Shown: in pieces, positions 47,078 through 56,927 of the stretch | Position numbering within the stretch: the stretch's first letter is position 1 | Layout: each line of letters opens with the position of its first letter | Source of the DNA: Actinophytocola xanthii | Lineage (GTDB): Bacteria > Actinomycetota > Actinomycetes > Mycobacteriales > Pseudonocardiaceae | Assembly (NCBI RefSeq): GCF_001921205.1 | Contig: NZ_MSIE01000052.1 | Location: 1 to 64,000 of the forward strand | Length of the DNA: 64,000 nucleotides | Reading direction: 5' to 3' | Translations under genes and position numbers: made by a program | Notes under the pieces: model-generated | What the model saw: only the letters and a program-made list of their open reading frames with translations | Told to the model about the DNA's origin: nothing | Database searches by the model: none

Positions 47078-50000
47078 ATGGAGTTCGCGGTGCTGGGACC
47101 GCTCGCGATGACGCACGCGGGCGTGAGCGTCCCGCTGACCGGCGGGCGTCGGCGGCGGCTGCTGGCCGCGTTGCTCGTCAACGCGAACGCGGTCGTCCCG
47201 GCCGACCGCCTGATCGACATCCTGTGGGGCGCCGACGCCCCGGACACCGCCCCGCGCAACCTGCACAACCAGGTGTGGCGGCTGCGCGCCGCACTCGAGG
47301 ACAGCGGCGGCGCCGCGCTGGTCACCGAGCCACCCGGCTACCTGCTGCGGGTGGAGCCCTCGGCGATCGACGCGGTCCGGTTCGAGGCGGCCCTGTCCGA
47401 CGCGGCAGCGGAGCGCCTCGCCCGGCCCGAGCGGGCCGTGGAGCGGTTGACCACGGCGCTCCAGCTGTGGCGCGGTCCGGCCTACGCGGAGTTCGCCGAC
47501 GAGGAGTTCTGCCGGTACGAGGCGATCCGTCTCGCCGAGCTGCGGCTGGTGGCCGTCGAGGAGCGGTTCGCGGCCGGCATGGACCTGGGTCGGTACGCCG
47601 AGCTGGTCGGCGAGCTCGACGCGTTCGCCGTGGAGCACCCGCTGCGGGAACGGGCGACGGAGCTGCTGATGACCGCACTGCACCGGTCGGGTCGCCAGGC
47701 CGACGCGACCGAGGTCTACCTGCGGTTCCGGCGGCACCTGGTCGAGCACCTCGGGGTGGAGCCGTCGCCGGCGTTGCGCCGCCACCACGAGCACCTCCTG
47801 CGGGCGGACCCGGTGCCGCCGGCCGCGTCGTGGCCGGCCGGGGCGACGCGGGAGCAGGTGGGCAACCTCCGGTCGGAGCTCTCCGAGCTCGTGGGCCGTG
47901 CGGCGGACGTCGAGGCGGCGCGCCGCACGCTCGCCCGCGCGAGGGTGGTCACGCTGACCGGGACCGGCGGGGTCGGCAAGACCCGGCTGGCGACCGGCGT
48001 GGCGGCCGCCCTGCGAGCCGACTTCCCGCACGGCGTGTGGGTGTGCGAGCTGGCCGCGGTACGCGACGGCTGGCTGGTGCCCGACGTACTGGCGACGACC
48101 CTGGGCGTGCGGGAGTCGCGTGGCGCCGACGTCACCGACGGCCTGGTCGACTTCCTGCGGTCCCGGCGGGCCCTGCTGGTGGTCGACAACTGCGAACACG
48201 TGCTGGACGCCGCGGCCGGCCTGGTCACGGCGCTCGCCAGGGGCTGTCCCGAGCTCACGGTCCTGGTCACCAGCCGGGAGCCGCTGGGGATCGAGGGCGA
48301 GCACGTCCTTCCGGTGCGGCCGCTCGCGGTACCGCCGCCGGCGGCGGGGCAGGACCCGGCCCTGGTCGCCAGGATCCCGTCGGTGGAGCTGTTCACCGAC
48401 CGGGCCAGGGCGGCCCTGCCGACCTTCGCCCTCGGCGAGCACAACGTCGCCGCGGTCGTCGAGATCTGCCGTGGCCTCGACGGGCTGCCGTTGGCGATCG
48501 AGCTGGCCGCCACCAGGCTGCGGTCGATGTCGCTCGACGAGATCGGCGACCGGCTCGAGCGGCGCCTGGAGTTCCTGCACAGCCCCAGGCGGACGCGCGA
48601 GGCGCGGCACAGCACGCTCGGCGCCGTCGTCGCCTGGTCATACGACCTGCTCAGCCCCCGCGAGCAGGCCGTCTTCGACGCGCTGAGCGTGCTGGTCGGC
48701 TCGTTCACGCTGGACGACGCCGTGGCCGTCGCGGCCGACGAGGAGCTGGGCCCGGCCGAGGTGGTCGACGTGGTCACCGACCTGGTGCACAAGTCCATGC
48801 TGGTCGCCGACACCGACCGGGCGCCGACCCGGTACACCGTGCTGGAGACCCTGCGGATCTTCGGACGCGAGCGGCTCACCCGGACCGGGCGGCTGGAGGC
48901 CCTGCTGGGCCGGCACACCGCACTCTGCCTCGCCGTGGCCGAGGGGTCCGCGTCCGGCCTCGTCGGTCCGGACGAGGCGGCGTGGGCCGAGCGGGTCACC
49001 GGCCTGCTCGACGACCTGCGCGGCGCGCACACCCGGGCGCTGGCCGCGGAACCCGAGATCGCCGTGCGGCTCTCCGCCGCGCTGCTGCGGTTCACCTCGA
49101 CCCACGGGCCCTCCGAGCTGTACGGCTGGGCCGACCGGGCGGTGGGTGCCGCGAGCGGGAGCCCTGGCCCGCGGCTCGCCGCCGCGCTGGCCGTCGCCGC
49201 GGCCGGCGCCGCACGAAGCGGCGACCTCGTCGCCGCGACCGACCTGGCCCGCCGGGGGTTGGACGCGGTACCGGTGCGGGACGATCCCGCACGCCGCTTC
49301 CCCCTGTGGGTCCTGGCCAGGGTGGCGTCCTTCGAGGACAGGCTCGCCGACGCCGCGCACCTGTACGCGGTCGTGGCCGAACTCGCCGGGCGGGCCGGCG
49401 ACGACCAGTGCGCCGCCTACGTCACCGCGAGCGGCGCGCTCCAGCACGCGTACCTGGGCGCCACCGCACACGCGGTGTCGGTCGCCCGACGGGCCAAGAA
49501 GCTCGCGATGGCGACCCGCAACCCGACGGCCATCGCCTGGGCAGACTGCGTCCTCGGCGTGGCGTTGCGCGACAGCGACCCGGAGCGGGCCCTGGCGATT
49601 CTGGAGCGGGCCAACGAGGTCGGGCGGGCCTGCGGCAACGCCTACATTCCCGGCGCGGCGCTGAGCGCCTCCGCCGCGGTCACGACCAGGCACGACGACC
49701 CGTACCGCGCCGCCAGGCTGGTGCTCGAGACGATCGGCTACTGGAGCCGGCAGAACCACCGCGTCCAGCGGTGGGGCGTGCTGCGTACCGCGGTCATCCT
49801 GCTCACCCGGTTCGGCGACGACGTCGCGGCGGCCACGCTGCACGGGGCGGTGACGGCGAGCGGCGCGGCGGTACGGCCGACCGGTGTCGACGCGGAGCTG
49901 CTCGAGGCCGCGGTGGCCGGGATCGCCGAGCGCCTCGGTACCGAGCGGTTCGCCGCGGCCACCGCCCACGGCGCCGCGCTGCCCGAGGAGGACGTCGTCG

Positions 50001-50095
50001 CCCTCGCCCGGGTTGCCGTGGACCGGGCCCCGGCCGGACGGCTGCACGTGGTGCGGCCCCTGCGGCAGCCGCTCCCGCGCAGCCTGCCCGGCTGA
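47078..50095 (+). CDS. SARP/AfsR-type regulator near the lanthipeptide locus
   Basis: A 1005-residue regulator of the same design as the one at 387. Winged-helix domain (~1-95: EFAVLGPLAMTHAG, DRLIDILWGADAP, PGYLLRV), BTAD (~100-245: FADEEFCRYEAIRLAELRL, LHRSGRQADATEVY), NB-ARC with Walker A GTGGVGKTRL (~295) and Walker B LLVVDNCEHVL, then a ~450-residue helical repeat region. It probably activates the lanthipeptide and oxidoreductase promoters, whose phased repeats lie ~1.1 kb upstream. The ATG lies 109 bp after the oxidoreductase gene. The stop is 9 bp from the convergent response regulator. Confidence 0.87.
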   Translation: MEFAVLGPLAMTHAGVSVPLTGGRRRRLLAALLVNANAVVPADRLIDILWGADAPDTAPRNLHNQVWRLRAALEDSGGAALVTEPPGYLLRVEPSAIDAVRFEAALSDAAAERLARPERAVERLTTALQLWRGPAYAEFADEEFCRYEAIRLAELRLVAVEERFAAGMDLGRYAELVGELDAFAVEHPLRERATELLMTALHRSGRQADATEVYLRFRRHLVEHLGVEPSPALRRHHEHLLRADPVPPAASWPAGATREQVGNLRSELSELVGRAADVEAARRTLARARVVTLTGTGGVGKTRLATGVAAALRADFPHGVWVCELAAVRDGWLVPDVLATTLGVRESRGADVTDGLVDFLRSRRALLVVDNCEHVLDAAAGLVTALARGCPELTVLVTSREPLGIEGEHVLPVRPLAVPPPAAGQDPALVARIPSVELFTDRARAALPTFALGEHNVAAVVEICRGLDGLPLAIELAATRLRSMSLDEIGDRLERRLEFLHSPRRTREARHSTLGAVVAWSYDLLSPREQAVFDALSVLVGSFTLDDAVAVAADEELGPAEVVDVVTDLVHKSMLVADTDRAPTRYTVLETLRIFGRERLTRTGRLEALLGRHTALCLAVAEGSASGLVGPDEAAWAERVTGLLDDLRGAHTRALAAEPEIAVRLSAALLRFTSTHGPSELYGWADRAVGAASGSPGPRLAAALAVAAAGAARSGDLVAATDLARRGLDAVPVRDDPARRFPLWVLARVASFEDRLADAAHLYAVVAELAGRAGDDQCAAYVTASGALQHAYLGATAHAVSVARRAKKLAMATRNPTAIAWADCVLGVALRDSDPERALAILERANEVGRACGNAYIPGAALSASAAVTTRHDDPYRAARLVLETIGYWSRQNHRVQRWGVLRTAVILLTRFGDDVAAATLHGAVTASGAAVRPTGVDAELLEAAVAGIAERLGTERFAAATAHGAALPEEDVVALARVAVDRAPAGRLHVVRPLRQPLPRSLPG

Positions 50096-50104
50096 GCCGC
50101 CCGG

Positions 50105-50800
50105 CTACCGGGCGGCGGTGGCGCGGCCGAGGCCGGCGTCCCTGGCCAGCACGATCGCCTCGCCCCGGTCGGCCACGCCGAGCTTTCCGTAGATGTTGGA
50201 GATGTGGTTGCTCACCGTCTTGGCGGCGAGCCGGAGCGCGCGGGCGATCGCCGAGTTCGGGATCCCGTCGGCGAGCAGCGCCAGCACCTCCCGCTCGCGC
50301 GAGGTGAGCTCCGGGAACGGGTGGCCGTCGGGCTCGGTGGACCGGGAGAGCAGGGCGGTCATCCGCGTCGCCACCTGGGGGCAGAAGATCGACTCGCCGG
50401 CCGCGACGCCCTCGACGGCCCGCACGATCTGCCCGTGGGTCGCCGTCTTGAGCAGGTAGCCACGGGCCCCGGCACGGACGGCGCCGAGCACGGCCTCGTC
50501 GTCCTCGGCCGCGCTGAACACCAGTACCCCGGTCCCGGGTGCGCGCAGCAGCACCTCGCGAATGGTCGCCACACCGCCCAGCTCCCGCAGGTCCAGGTCG
50601 AGCATGAGCACGTCGGGACGGTGGGCGAGTGCGTCGCGCACGGCGACGCGCCCGTTTGGCGACTGCGCGACGACCTCGATCCGCTCGACCGCGCCGAGCA
50701 CAGCCCGGAGCCCGGCGCGGATCACCGGCTGGTCGTCGGCCACCACCACCCGCACGGCCGCCTGCTCGTCCGCCCGCTGCCCCGCACCGGACTCGCCCAT
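50105..50800 (-). CDS. Orphan LuxR-family response regulator
   Basis: A 231-residue regulator with a receiver domain (VVVADDQPVIRAGL, DVLMLDLDLRE with the phosphoacceptor Asp, LLKTATHGQIVRAVEG) and a LuxR helix-turn-helix (LTSREREVLALLADGIPN, AAKTVSNHISNIYGKLGV). No histidine kinase gene is nearby. The ATG at 50798-50800, with GGAGG eight bases upstream, is chosen over a TTG at 50818. Its position next to the SARP suggests joint control of the lanthipeptide locus, but it could equally belong to another pathway. Confidence 0.87.
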   Translation of the reverse strand: MGESGAGQRADEQAAVRVVVADDQPVIRAGLRAVLGAVERIEVVAQSPNGRVAVRDALAHRPDVLMLDLDLRELGGVATIREVLLRAPGTGVLVFSAAEDDEAVLGAVRAGARGYLLKTATHGQIVRAVEGVAAGESIFCPQVATRMTALLSRSTEPDGHPFPELTSREREVLALLADGIPNSAIARALRLAAKTVSNHISNIYGKLGVADRGEAIVLARDAGLGRATAAR

Positions 50801-50936
50801 GGGTGAACCTCCGCTCAACGCTGTGGCCCGACCCGTTGATCAGCATGGGGGCCCACGCTCTCACCGCGCCCTCTCGCCGCTCTCGCGGCGTCCGCCCCGG
50901 GTACGGGGCGCGAGACCGCGCGAACCGCGCCGTGCC

Positions 50937-52139
50937 TCAGGCCAGCTCGCGGTCGAGAACGGTGGGGGACAGGGCGTGCCGCACGACCATGGCCGCCGCA
51001 CCCAGGACGCCGGCGTTCGGGCCGGCGTGGGAGGGGACGATCCGCAGCCGCTCGGTCGCGAGCGGGAGGGAGCGCCGGTAGATGGACTCGCGGACGCCGG
51101 CCAGCAGCATCTCACCGGCCTGGGCCAGCGAGCCGCCGACGACGATCACCGAGGGGTTGAACAGGCTCACCCCGGCCGCGAGCACCTCGCCGATGTCCCG
51201 GCCGGCCTGGCGGACCTGCTGGCCGGCGACCAGGTTGCCGGCCTGGACGAGGGCGACGACGTCGGCGCTGGTGGTGGCGTCGATGCCGGCCGACCGCAGC
51301 CTGGCGGCGACGGCCGGGCCGCTCGCGACGGCCTCCAGGCAGCCGCTGTTGCCGCACCGGCACGGGACGTCCCCCGCGCTCGGCGCCAGGATGTGGCCGA
51401 GGTCGCCGGCGGCACCGACGTCGCCGCGGTGCAGCTGGCCGTTGCTGACCAGACCGGAGCCGATACCGGTGGCGACCTTCACGAAGATCATGTTCTGCTC
51501 GCCGGGAAAGCAGCGGGCGTGCTCGCCGAGGGCCATCAGGTTGACCTCGTTGTCGACCAGCACGGAGACCGGGAAGTCTGCCTGCACCCTGGCCGGCACG
51601 TCGTAGCCGTTCCAGCCGGGCATGATCGGCGGATGGGTCGGCTTCCCGGTCGAGTGCTCGACCGGGCCGGGCAGACCGATGCCGACGCCGGCCACCGGCG
51701 CGGTCAGCCCGTGCTCGACGCGCAGCCGCCGCCACGTGTCGGCGAGCACACCGAGCACCGTGTCCGGGCCGTCGGCGATGTCGAGCGTCAGCTTCTCGGT
51801 CACCAGCGGCTCACCGGTGAGGTCCGCGACGGCGACCGTCGCGTGGGTGGCGCCGACGTCGGCGGCGAGAGCGAGCCTGGCCCGGGCGTTGAAGACGAAC
51901 CGGCTCGCCGGCCGGCCGCCGGTGGCCGCGGCGTCGCCCCAGTCGGCGACGAGCCCGGCGTGCATCAGTGCGTCGAGGCGGGAGCGGACCGTGGAGCGGG
52001 CGAGTCCGGTCTCGGTCGCGAGCTCGGCCCGGGTACGGGCCTGGCCGTCGCGCAGCAGGCGCAGCAGCTCACCCGGCGACGTCGTGCCGTTCGACGTCCC
52101 GGTCGACGCCGTCGGGGGGTACGTCTGCCGGTCCTGCAC
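50937..52139 (-). CDS. ROK-family transcriptional repressor
   Basis: A 400-residue repressor of the NagC/XylR type. The N-terminal winged helix is LLRDGQARTRAELATETGLA to RSTVRSRLDALMHAGLV. The ROK domain has the phosphate loop ALAADVGATHATVAVADL, VGIGLPGPVE, the DNEVNLMALGEH segment with the catalytic-type Asp, and the zinc site CRCGNSGCLE. Such proteins repress sugar-uptake genes until a sugar binds. It is divergent from, and probably controls, the Gfo/Idh/MocA-ABC operon. The GTG at 52137-52139 is favoured because the HTH starts soon after and GGGGA precedes it. A longer frame to 52220 would cover the promoter. Confidence 0.86.
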   Translation of the reverse strand: MQDRQTYPPTASTGTSNGTTSPGELLRLLRDGQARTRAELATETGLARSTVRSRLDALMHAGLVADWGDAAATGGRPASRFVFNARARLALAADVGATHATVAVADLTGEPLVTEKLTLDIADGPDTVLGVLADTWRRLRVEHGLTAPVAGVGIGLPGPVEHSTGKPTHPPIMPGWNGYDVPARVQADFPVSVLVDNEVNLMALGEHARCFPGEQNMIFVKVATGIGSGLVSNGQLHRGDVGAAGDLGHILAPSAGDVPCRCGNSGCLEAVASGPAVAARLRSAGIDATTSADVVALVQAGNLVAGQQVRQAGRDIGEVLAAGVSLFNPSVIVVGGSLAQAGEMLLAGVRESIYRRSLPLATERLRIVPSHAGPNAGVLGAAAMVVRHALSPTVLDRELA

Positions 52140-52213
52140 TCCCCAATTAAACCCAACGCGGGCGCTTCTGCCCGACGAAACGCCAGCGTAGGCCTTCCAT
52201 GAACCACTTTTGA

Positions 52214-52242
52214 TTGACACGCGCCAGAAGTTCCGTTTACGT
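52214..52242 (+). promoter_or_regulatory. Promoter of the sugar-utilisation operon
   Basis: A perfect TTGACA -35 (52214-52219) is followed after 17 bp by TTTACG (52237-52242) as the -10, ending seven bases before the ATG at 52250. The mRNA would be leaderless or nearly so. The promoter lies in the 110-bp gap shared with the ROK repressor gene. Confidence 0.6.
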
Positions 52243-52249
52243 TCGCCGT

Positions 52250-53374
52250 ATGTCTGTGACCCACCTAACAGCCCCTGGTGAGCGGGTCGACTCGGAGCCC
52301 GTGACCTTGCGGGTCGGGGTGGTGGGAGCGGGTTTCATGGGGCGGGTCCACGCCGAGGCGGCCCGGCGCGCCGGCGCCACCGTCGTGGCGGCCACCGCCT
52401 CCCGGCCGGACCGGGCGGCGGCCGCGGCCCGCGCGGTGGGCGCCGAGCGCGGCTACCCGGGGGTCGCCGAACTGCTCGGCACGGCCGGTGTCGACGTCGT
52501 GCACATCTGCACCCCCAACGCCACGCACGCGCCGGTGGCGGCGGCAGCGCTCGCCGCGGGAGCCCACGTGGTGTGCGAGAAGCCGCTGGCCACCGGGTTG
52601 GCCGAGGCCACCGGGCTCGCCGCGGCGGCGGTCGACCGGGTGGCGACCGTGCCGTTCGTCTACCGGTTCCACCCGATGGTGCGCGAGCTGCGGGCGCGGC
52701 TCGCGGCCGGCGAGGCCGGCACCGTGGCCACCGTGACCGGCAGCTACCTGCAGGACTGGCTGTCGCGGCCGACCGACGACGACTGGCGGGTCGACTCCGG
52801 CCTCGGCGGTGCCTCCCGCGCCTTCGGTGACATCGGCTCGCACTGGGCGGACCTGTTCGAGTTCGTCACCGGCGACCGGATCACCCGGCTCAGCGCCAGG
52901 ACCGCCGTCGTGCACGAGCGCGGAACCCAGCAGGTCCCGCCGACCGAGGACCTGGCCGCGTTGTTGTTCACCACGGCCGCCGGCACCGTCGGCACGCTCG
53001 TCGTGTCGCAGGTGGCCGCGGGCCGCAAGAACCGACTGCACCTGGAGATCTCCGGCACGGACGCCAGCTTCGCCTTCGATCAGGAGGACCCGGAGCGGCT
53101 CTGGGCCGGCCGGCGTGCCGGCGGGCAGGTACTACTGCGCGACCCGGCGACACTGCACCCGTCGGCAGCACGGTACGTGCGCCTGCCCGCCGGTCACGCC
53201 CAGGGATACCAGGACTGCTTCGACGCCTTCGTCGCCGACACCTACGCCGCCATCCGCGGCGAGGCGCCGGCCGGCCTACCCACCTTCGCCGACGGCCTGC
53301 GTACCGTCCGCGTCACCGACGCCGTCCTGTCCTCGGCCGCCGGGGACGGGGAGTGGGTCGAGGTGACGCCGTGA
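52250..53374 (+). CDS. Gfo/Idh/MocA-family NAD(P)-dependent oxidoreductase
   Basis: A 374-residue dehydrogenase. The N-terminal Rossmann fold has VGVVGAGFMGRVHAEAARRA and the family motif VCEKPLATGL with the catalytic Lys. The C-terminal domain holds GGASRAFGDIGSHWADLFEF, which contains the conserved Asp and His of the active site. Members oxidise sugars, inositols or glycosides, often at C3. With a sugar epimerase and CUT2 importer in the same operon it probably performs the first oxidation of an imported sugar or polyol. ATG at 52250 follows the promoter directly. An extra ~18 residues precede the fold. Confidence 0.87.
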   Translation: MSVTHLTAPGERVDSEPVTLRVGVVGAGFMGRVHAEAARRAGATVVAATASRPDRAAAAARAVGAERGYPGVAELLGTAGVDVVHICTPNATHAPVAAAALAAGAHVVCEKPLATGLAEATGLAAAAVDRVATVPFVYRFHPMVRELRARLAAGEAGTVATVTGSYLQDWLSRPTDDDWRVDSGLGGASRAFGDIGSHWADLFEFVTGDRITRLSARTAVVHERGTQQVPPTEDLAALLFTTAAGTVGTLVVSQVAAGRKNRLHLEISGTDASFAFDQEDPERLWAGRRAGGQVLLRDPATLHPSAARYVRLPAGHAQGYQDCFDAFVADTYAAIRGEAPAGLPTFADGLRTVRVTDAVLSSAAGDGEWVEVTP

Positions 53375-53405
53375 ACCCGGCCACCACGCGCAGGGAGTCG
53401 GCCCG

Positions 53406-54896
53406 GTGAGGACCACCATCACACTCGCGGGGATCAGCAAGTCGTTCCTCGGCGTGCCCGTCCTGCGGGGGGTGGACCTGGAGCTGCGCGGCGGCGAGGT
53501 GCACGCGCTGATGGGGGAGAACGGCGCCGGCAAGTCGACCCTGCTCAAGGTGCTCGCCGGGGTGCACCGCCCGGACGCCGGGTCGATCGAGATCGACGGT
53601 GTCGAGCACAGCTTCGCCGGGCCCGCCGACGCGCAGCGGGCCGGCATCGCGATCATCCACCAGGAGTTCACCCTGCTGCCGCACCGCAGCGTCGCCGAGA
53701 ACGTGTACCTCGGGCGCGAGCCCGTGCGCCGGCTGCGGGTGGACCGCCGGCGGATGGTCGAGGAGACCGCGCGGCTGCTCGACTGGCTCGGCGAGGACGG
53801 CGTCGACCCCACCGCCCCGGTGTCCGCACTGCCGGTCGCCCAGCGGCAGGTCGTCGAGATCGTCAAGGCGCTGTCCACCGACGCCCGCGTGCTGGCGATG
53901 GACGAGCCGACCGCCGCTCTCGCCGACCACGAGGTCGAGCTGCTCTACGACCTCGTGCGCCGGCTGCGCCAGCGCGGCATCGCGATCCTCTACGTCTCCC
54001 ACCGGATGCGTGAGGTCTTCGATCTCAGCGACCGGATCACCGTGCTCAAGGACGGCGCCTTCGTGACCTGCGCGCCGACCGCCGAGCTGACCTCGGCCGA
54101 CCTCGTGCGGCACATGGTCGGGCGCGAGCTGGGCACGCTCTACCCCGAGCGCGCCGACCCGGCGGGTCTCGGCGCGGTCCGGCTCGCGCTGCGCGGCGCC
54201 GGCAACGCCCGGGTGCGCGAGGTCGACCTCGAGGTCCGCGCCGGTGAGATCGTGGGCGTCGCGGGGTTGCAGGGGTCCGGCCGGTCGGCCCTGGCACGGG
54301 CGGTGTTCGGCGTCGAGCCGTTCACCAGCGGGACGCTCGAGCTCGACGGGGTGGCCACCCGGATCACCAGTCCGCGCGGGGCGGTGCGGCAGGGCGTCGC
54401 GTTCGTCACCGAGGACCGCAAGGGCGAGGGGCTCGCGTTGCGCCAGTCGGTGCGCGACAACGCCCTGCTCGTGCGCCGCTCCGCGCTCCCGCCCCGCCGC
54501 GGGCGGGCCGCCGTGGACCTGGCCGCGCTGCTGGAGTCGGTCAACGTCGTGGCCCGGGACGAGCACCAGGAGGTGCGCTTCCTGTCCGGGGGCAACCAGC
54601 AGAAGGTCGTCCTCGCCAAGTGGCTGGCGGTGGACCCGGCGGTGCTGGTGGCCGACGAGCCGACCCGCGGCATCGACGTCGGCGCCAAGAAGGCGGTGCA
54701 CCACCTGCTGCGGGAGCTGGCCGACCGGGGCGTGGCGGTGCTGATGATCTCCTCGGAGCTGCCCGAGCTGATCGGCATGAGCGACCGCATCCTCGTGATG
54801 CACGACGGCCGGCTCGCCGGTGAGCTGCCCGCCGGGGCGAGCGAGACGGCGGTGATGGCCCTGGCGACGGGGCACGGCGTGGGCGAGGTCGCGTGA
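53406..54896 (+). CDS. CUT2-type sugar ABC importer ATPase
   Basis: A 496-residue tandem ATPase (RbsA/XylG type). Domain 1: Walker A GENGAGKST, signature LPVAQRQVVEIVKAL, Walker B VLAMDEPTAALAD. Domain 2: degenerate Walker A (GLQGSGRSAL), FVTEDRKGEGL, signature LSGGNQQKVVLAKWL and VLVADEPTRGID. It energises import through the two permeases that follow. The GTG start lies 31 bp after the dehydrogenase stop, and the 3' end overlaps the first permease by 4 bp (GTGA). Confidence 0.9.
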   Translation: MRTTITLAGISKSFLGVPVLRGVDLELRGGEVHALMGENGAGKSTLLKVLAGVHRPDAGSIEIDGVEHSFAGPADAQRAGIAIIHQEFTLLPHRSVAENVYLGREPVRRLRVDRRRMVEETARLLDWLGEDGVDPTAPVSALPVAQRQVVEIVKALSTDARVLAMDEPTAALADHEVELLYDLVRRLRQRGIAILYVSHRMREVFDLSDRITVLKDGAFVTCAPTAELTSADLVRHMVGRELGTLYPERADPAGLGAVRLALRGAGNARVREVDLEVRAGEIVGVAGLQGSGRSALARAVFGVEPFTSGTLELDGVATRITSPRGAVRQGVAFVTEDRKGEGLALRQSVRDNALLVRRSALPPRRGRAAVDLAALLESVNVVARDEHQEVRFLSGGNQQKVVLAKWLAVDPAVLVADEPTRGIDVGAKKAVHHLLRELADRGVAVLMISSELPELIGMSDRILVMHDGRLAGELPAGASETAVMALATGHGVGEVA

Positions 54897-55903
54897 CGGT
54901 CCAGGAGAAGCCCCTGCCCGTCCGGACGGTGCCGGCCCGGACGAGGAGCCGGGGCTTCGCGTTCACGCCCACGGTCGTGGTCTACCTCGCGCTGGCGGTG
55001 CTGCTGGTCGTGGGCAGCGTGCTGGTCGCGCTGCGCGGCGGGGTGCTGCTCGACCAGGCGGGGCTGCTCAACATCTTCACCCGGGCCACGGCGCTGGGCC
55101 TGGTCGCGATCGGGCAGACGATCGTGATCCTGGCCGGCTCGCTCGACCTGTCGGTCGCCTACCTCGTCGGCCTCACCTCGCTGGTCGCCGCCGAGACCAT
55201 GGCCGGCCAGGCCGGCATGATCGTCCCCGGCGTGCTGCTCGCGCTGGCCGTCGCCGCGGTCGTCGGCCTGGTCAACGGGCTCGTGATCACCGTCCTGCGG
55301 GCCAACGCGTTCATCGCGACACTCGGCGTCGCGCTCGTCCTGCGCGGCTACCTCGAGCACAACTACACCGGACCCGCGGGCGAGGTGCCCCGGACCTTCC
55401 AGCACCTCGGCTACGACCGGGTGGGTCCGGTACCGGTCGCGGCGCTGCTCATGCTGGGCATCGCGGCGATGTGCTGGTGGCTGCTCACCCGCTCCCGCCC
55501 CGGCTACCACCTCTACGCCGTGGGCGGTGACCTCGAGGTCGCCCGGCTCTCCGGGGTGCGGACGCGCCGCACGATCGTGACCGCGCACGTGCTGTGCTCG
55601 GTGGCCGCGGGGCTCGCCGGGATCTACCTGGCCAGCCGGCTCGGGTCCGGTGCCCCGTACGTCGGCACGGACGCCGGCTTCGACCTCGAGTCGATCGCCG
55701 CCGTCGTGCTCGGCGGCACGCTGCTGGCCGGCGGTCGCGGCGGCGTCGTCGGCACGATCGGCGGCGTGTTCATTCTGGCCACGCTGGACACCGTGTTCGA
55801 CGACCTCGCCGTCGACCCGTTCTTCAAGGACGTCGTCCGGGGCGTCGTGCTGGTCACCGCGGTGGCCCTCTACGCCCGACGCACGGTGAGGAGGCAGTCG
55901 TGA
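54893..55903 (+). CDS. CUT2-type sugar ABC importer permease 1
   Basis: A 336-residue BPD_transp_2 permease (RbsC type) with about ten membrane helices. Family motifs are GQTIVILAGSLDLSVAYLVG near the middle and the coupling region SRLGSGAPYVGTDAGFDLES, IAAVVLGGTLLAGGRGG. It pairs with the next permease as a heterodimer, since the operon encodes two different permeases where many sugar systems use one. GTG starts and 4-bp overlaps on both sides. Confidence 0.89.
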   Translation: MTVQEKPLPVRTVPARTRSRGFAFTPTVVVYLALAVLLVVGSVLVALRGGVLLDQAGLLNIFTRATALGLVAIGQTIVILAGSLDLSVAYLVGLTSLVAAETMAGQAGMIVPGVLLALAVAAVVGLVNGLVITVLRANAFIATLGVALVLRGYLEHNYTGPAGEVPRTFQHLGYDRVGPVPVAALLMLGIAAMCWWLLTRSRPGYHLYAVGGDLEVARLSGVRTRRTIVTAHVLCSVAAGLAGIYLASRLGSGAPYVGTDAGFDLESIAAVVLGGTLLAGGRGGVVGTIGGVFILATLDTVFDDLAVDPFFKDVVRGVVLVTAVALYARRTVRRQS

Positions 55904-56898
55904 GCTTCCGTCCGCGGCTGGCCGAGGGCACCGCGCCCGTCCTGGTCGTGCTGGTCGTGCTGCTGGTCGGGCTGGCCATCGCCGGCCCCGCCTACAGCTC
56001 GCCGGAGGGCTATCTCGCGCTGCTCAAGCGGGCCGCGCCGCTGATGATCCTCGCGATCGGCCAGTACTTCGTGATCGTGTCCGGCGGGTTCGACCTCTCG
56101 GTCGGCGCCCTGGTCACCGCCGGTGTGGTGATCGCGGCCAGGCTCATCGACGGCGAGGACTCGGCCACGGCGTGGGTGATCCTCCTCGTGCTGGCGTTCG
56201 GCCTGCTCGTGGGGCTGGTCAACGGGCTGGTCACCACCGTGCTGCTGGTGCCCTCGTTCATCGTCACGCTGGGCATGCTGCTGGTGCTCGACGGCGCGGT
56301 GTTCCTGTGGACCGGTGGCGCCCCGCGCGGGGCGTTGTCGCCGGGCTTCCGCGAGTTCGGCCGGGGCGCGGTCGACGTGCCGCTGCTGGGCGAGGTCCCG
56401 TGGTCGGTGCTGATCCTGCTCGCGATCCTGGCGGCGGCGGTGCTGTTCATGCGCGGCGGTACCGGCCGGGCGCTGGTCGCCGTCGGCGACAACGAGCAGG
56501 CGGTCCGGCTCTCCGGTGGGCGGGTGAACCGGCTGCGACTGCTGGCGTTCGTGCTCTCCGGTCTGCTGGCCGCGGTCGCCGCGATCCTGCTCGGCGGCTT
56601 CGCCGGGGTCTCTGCCCAGGTCGGCGCCGGCCTGGAGTTCCGTGCGATCACCGCGGTCGTGCTGGGCGGAGTCCTGCTCGGCGGCGGCCGCGGGTCGGTC
56701 GTCGCCGCCACCGCCGGCGCCCTGTCGCTGGAGGCGCTGTTCACCCTGCTGAACCTGCTCGGCGTCGCGGGCGCCCTCGAGTCGGCGGTCCAGGGCGTGA
56801 TCATCATCGGCGCCGTCGCCTACGCCTCCCTGGGTGTCGGGCTGCGACACCGGTTCACCCGCACGACCACCAAGCAACCCGCGACAGCCTCCGGATAG
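55900..56898 (+). CDS. CUT2-type sugar ABC importer permease 2
   Basis: A 332-residue BPD_transp_2 permease with GQYFVIVSGGFDLSVGALV, AVGDNEQAVRLSGG and ITAVVLGGVLLGGGRGS. Together with the preceding permease it forms the membrane channel. The GTG start at 55900 overlaps the previous stop (GTGA). The binding-protein gene follows after 29 bp. Confidence 0.89.
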   Translation: MSFRPRLAEGTAPVLVVLVVLLVGLAIAGPAYSSPEGYLALLKRAAPLMILAIGQYFVIVSGGFDLSVGALVTAGVVIAARLIDGEDSATAWVILLVLAFGLLVGLVNGLVTTVLLVPSFIVTLGMLLVLDGAVFLWTGGAPRGALSPGFREFGRGAVDVPLLGEVPWSVLILLAILAAAVLFMRGGTGRALVAVGDNEQAVRLSGGRVNRLRLLAFVLSGLLAAVAAILLGGFAGVSAQVGAGLEFRAITAVVLGGVLLGGGRGSVVAATAGALSLEALFTLLNLLGVAGALESAVQGVIIIGAVAYASLGVGLRHRFTRTTTKQPATASG

Positions 56899-56927
56899 CC
56901 CCCCACCCCGAGAGCCCGAGGAGATCG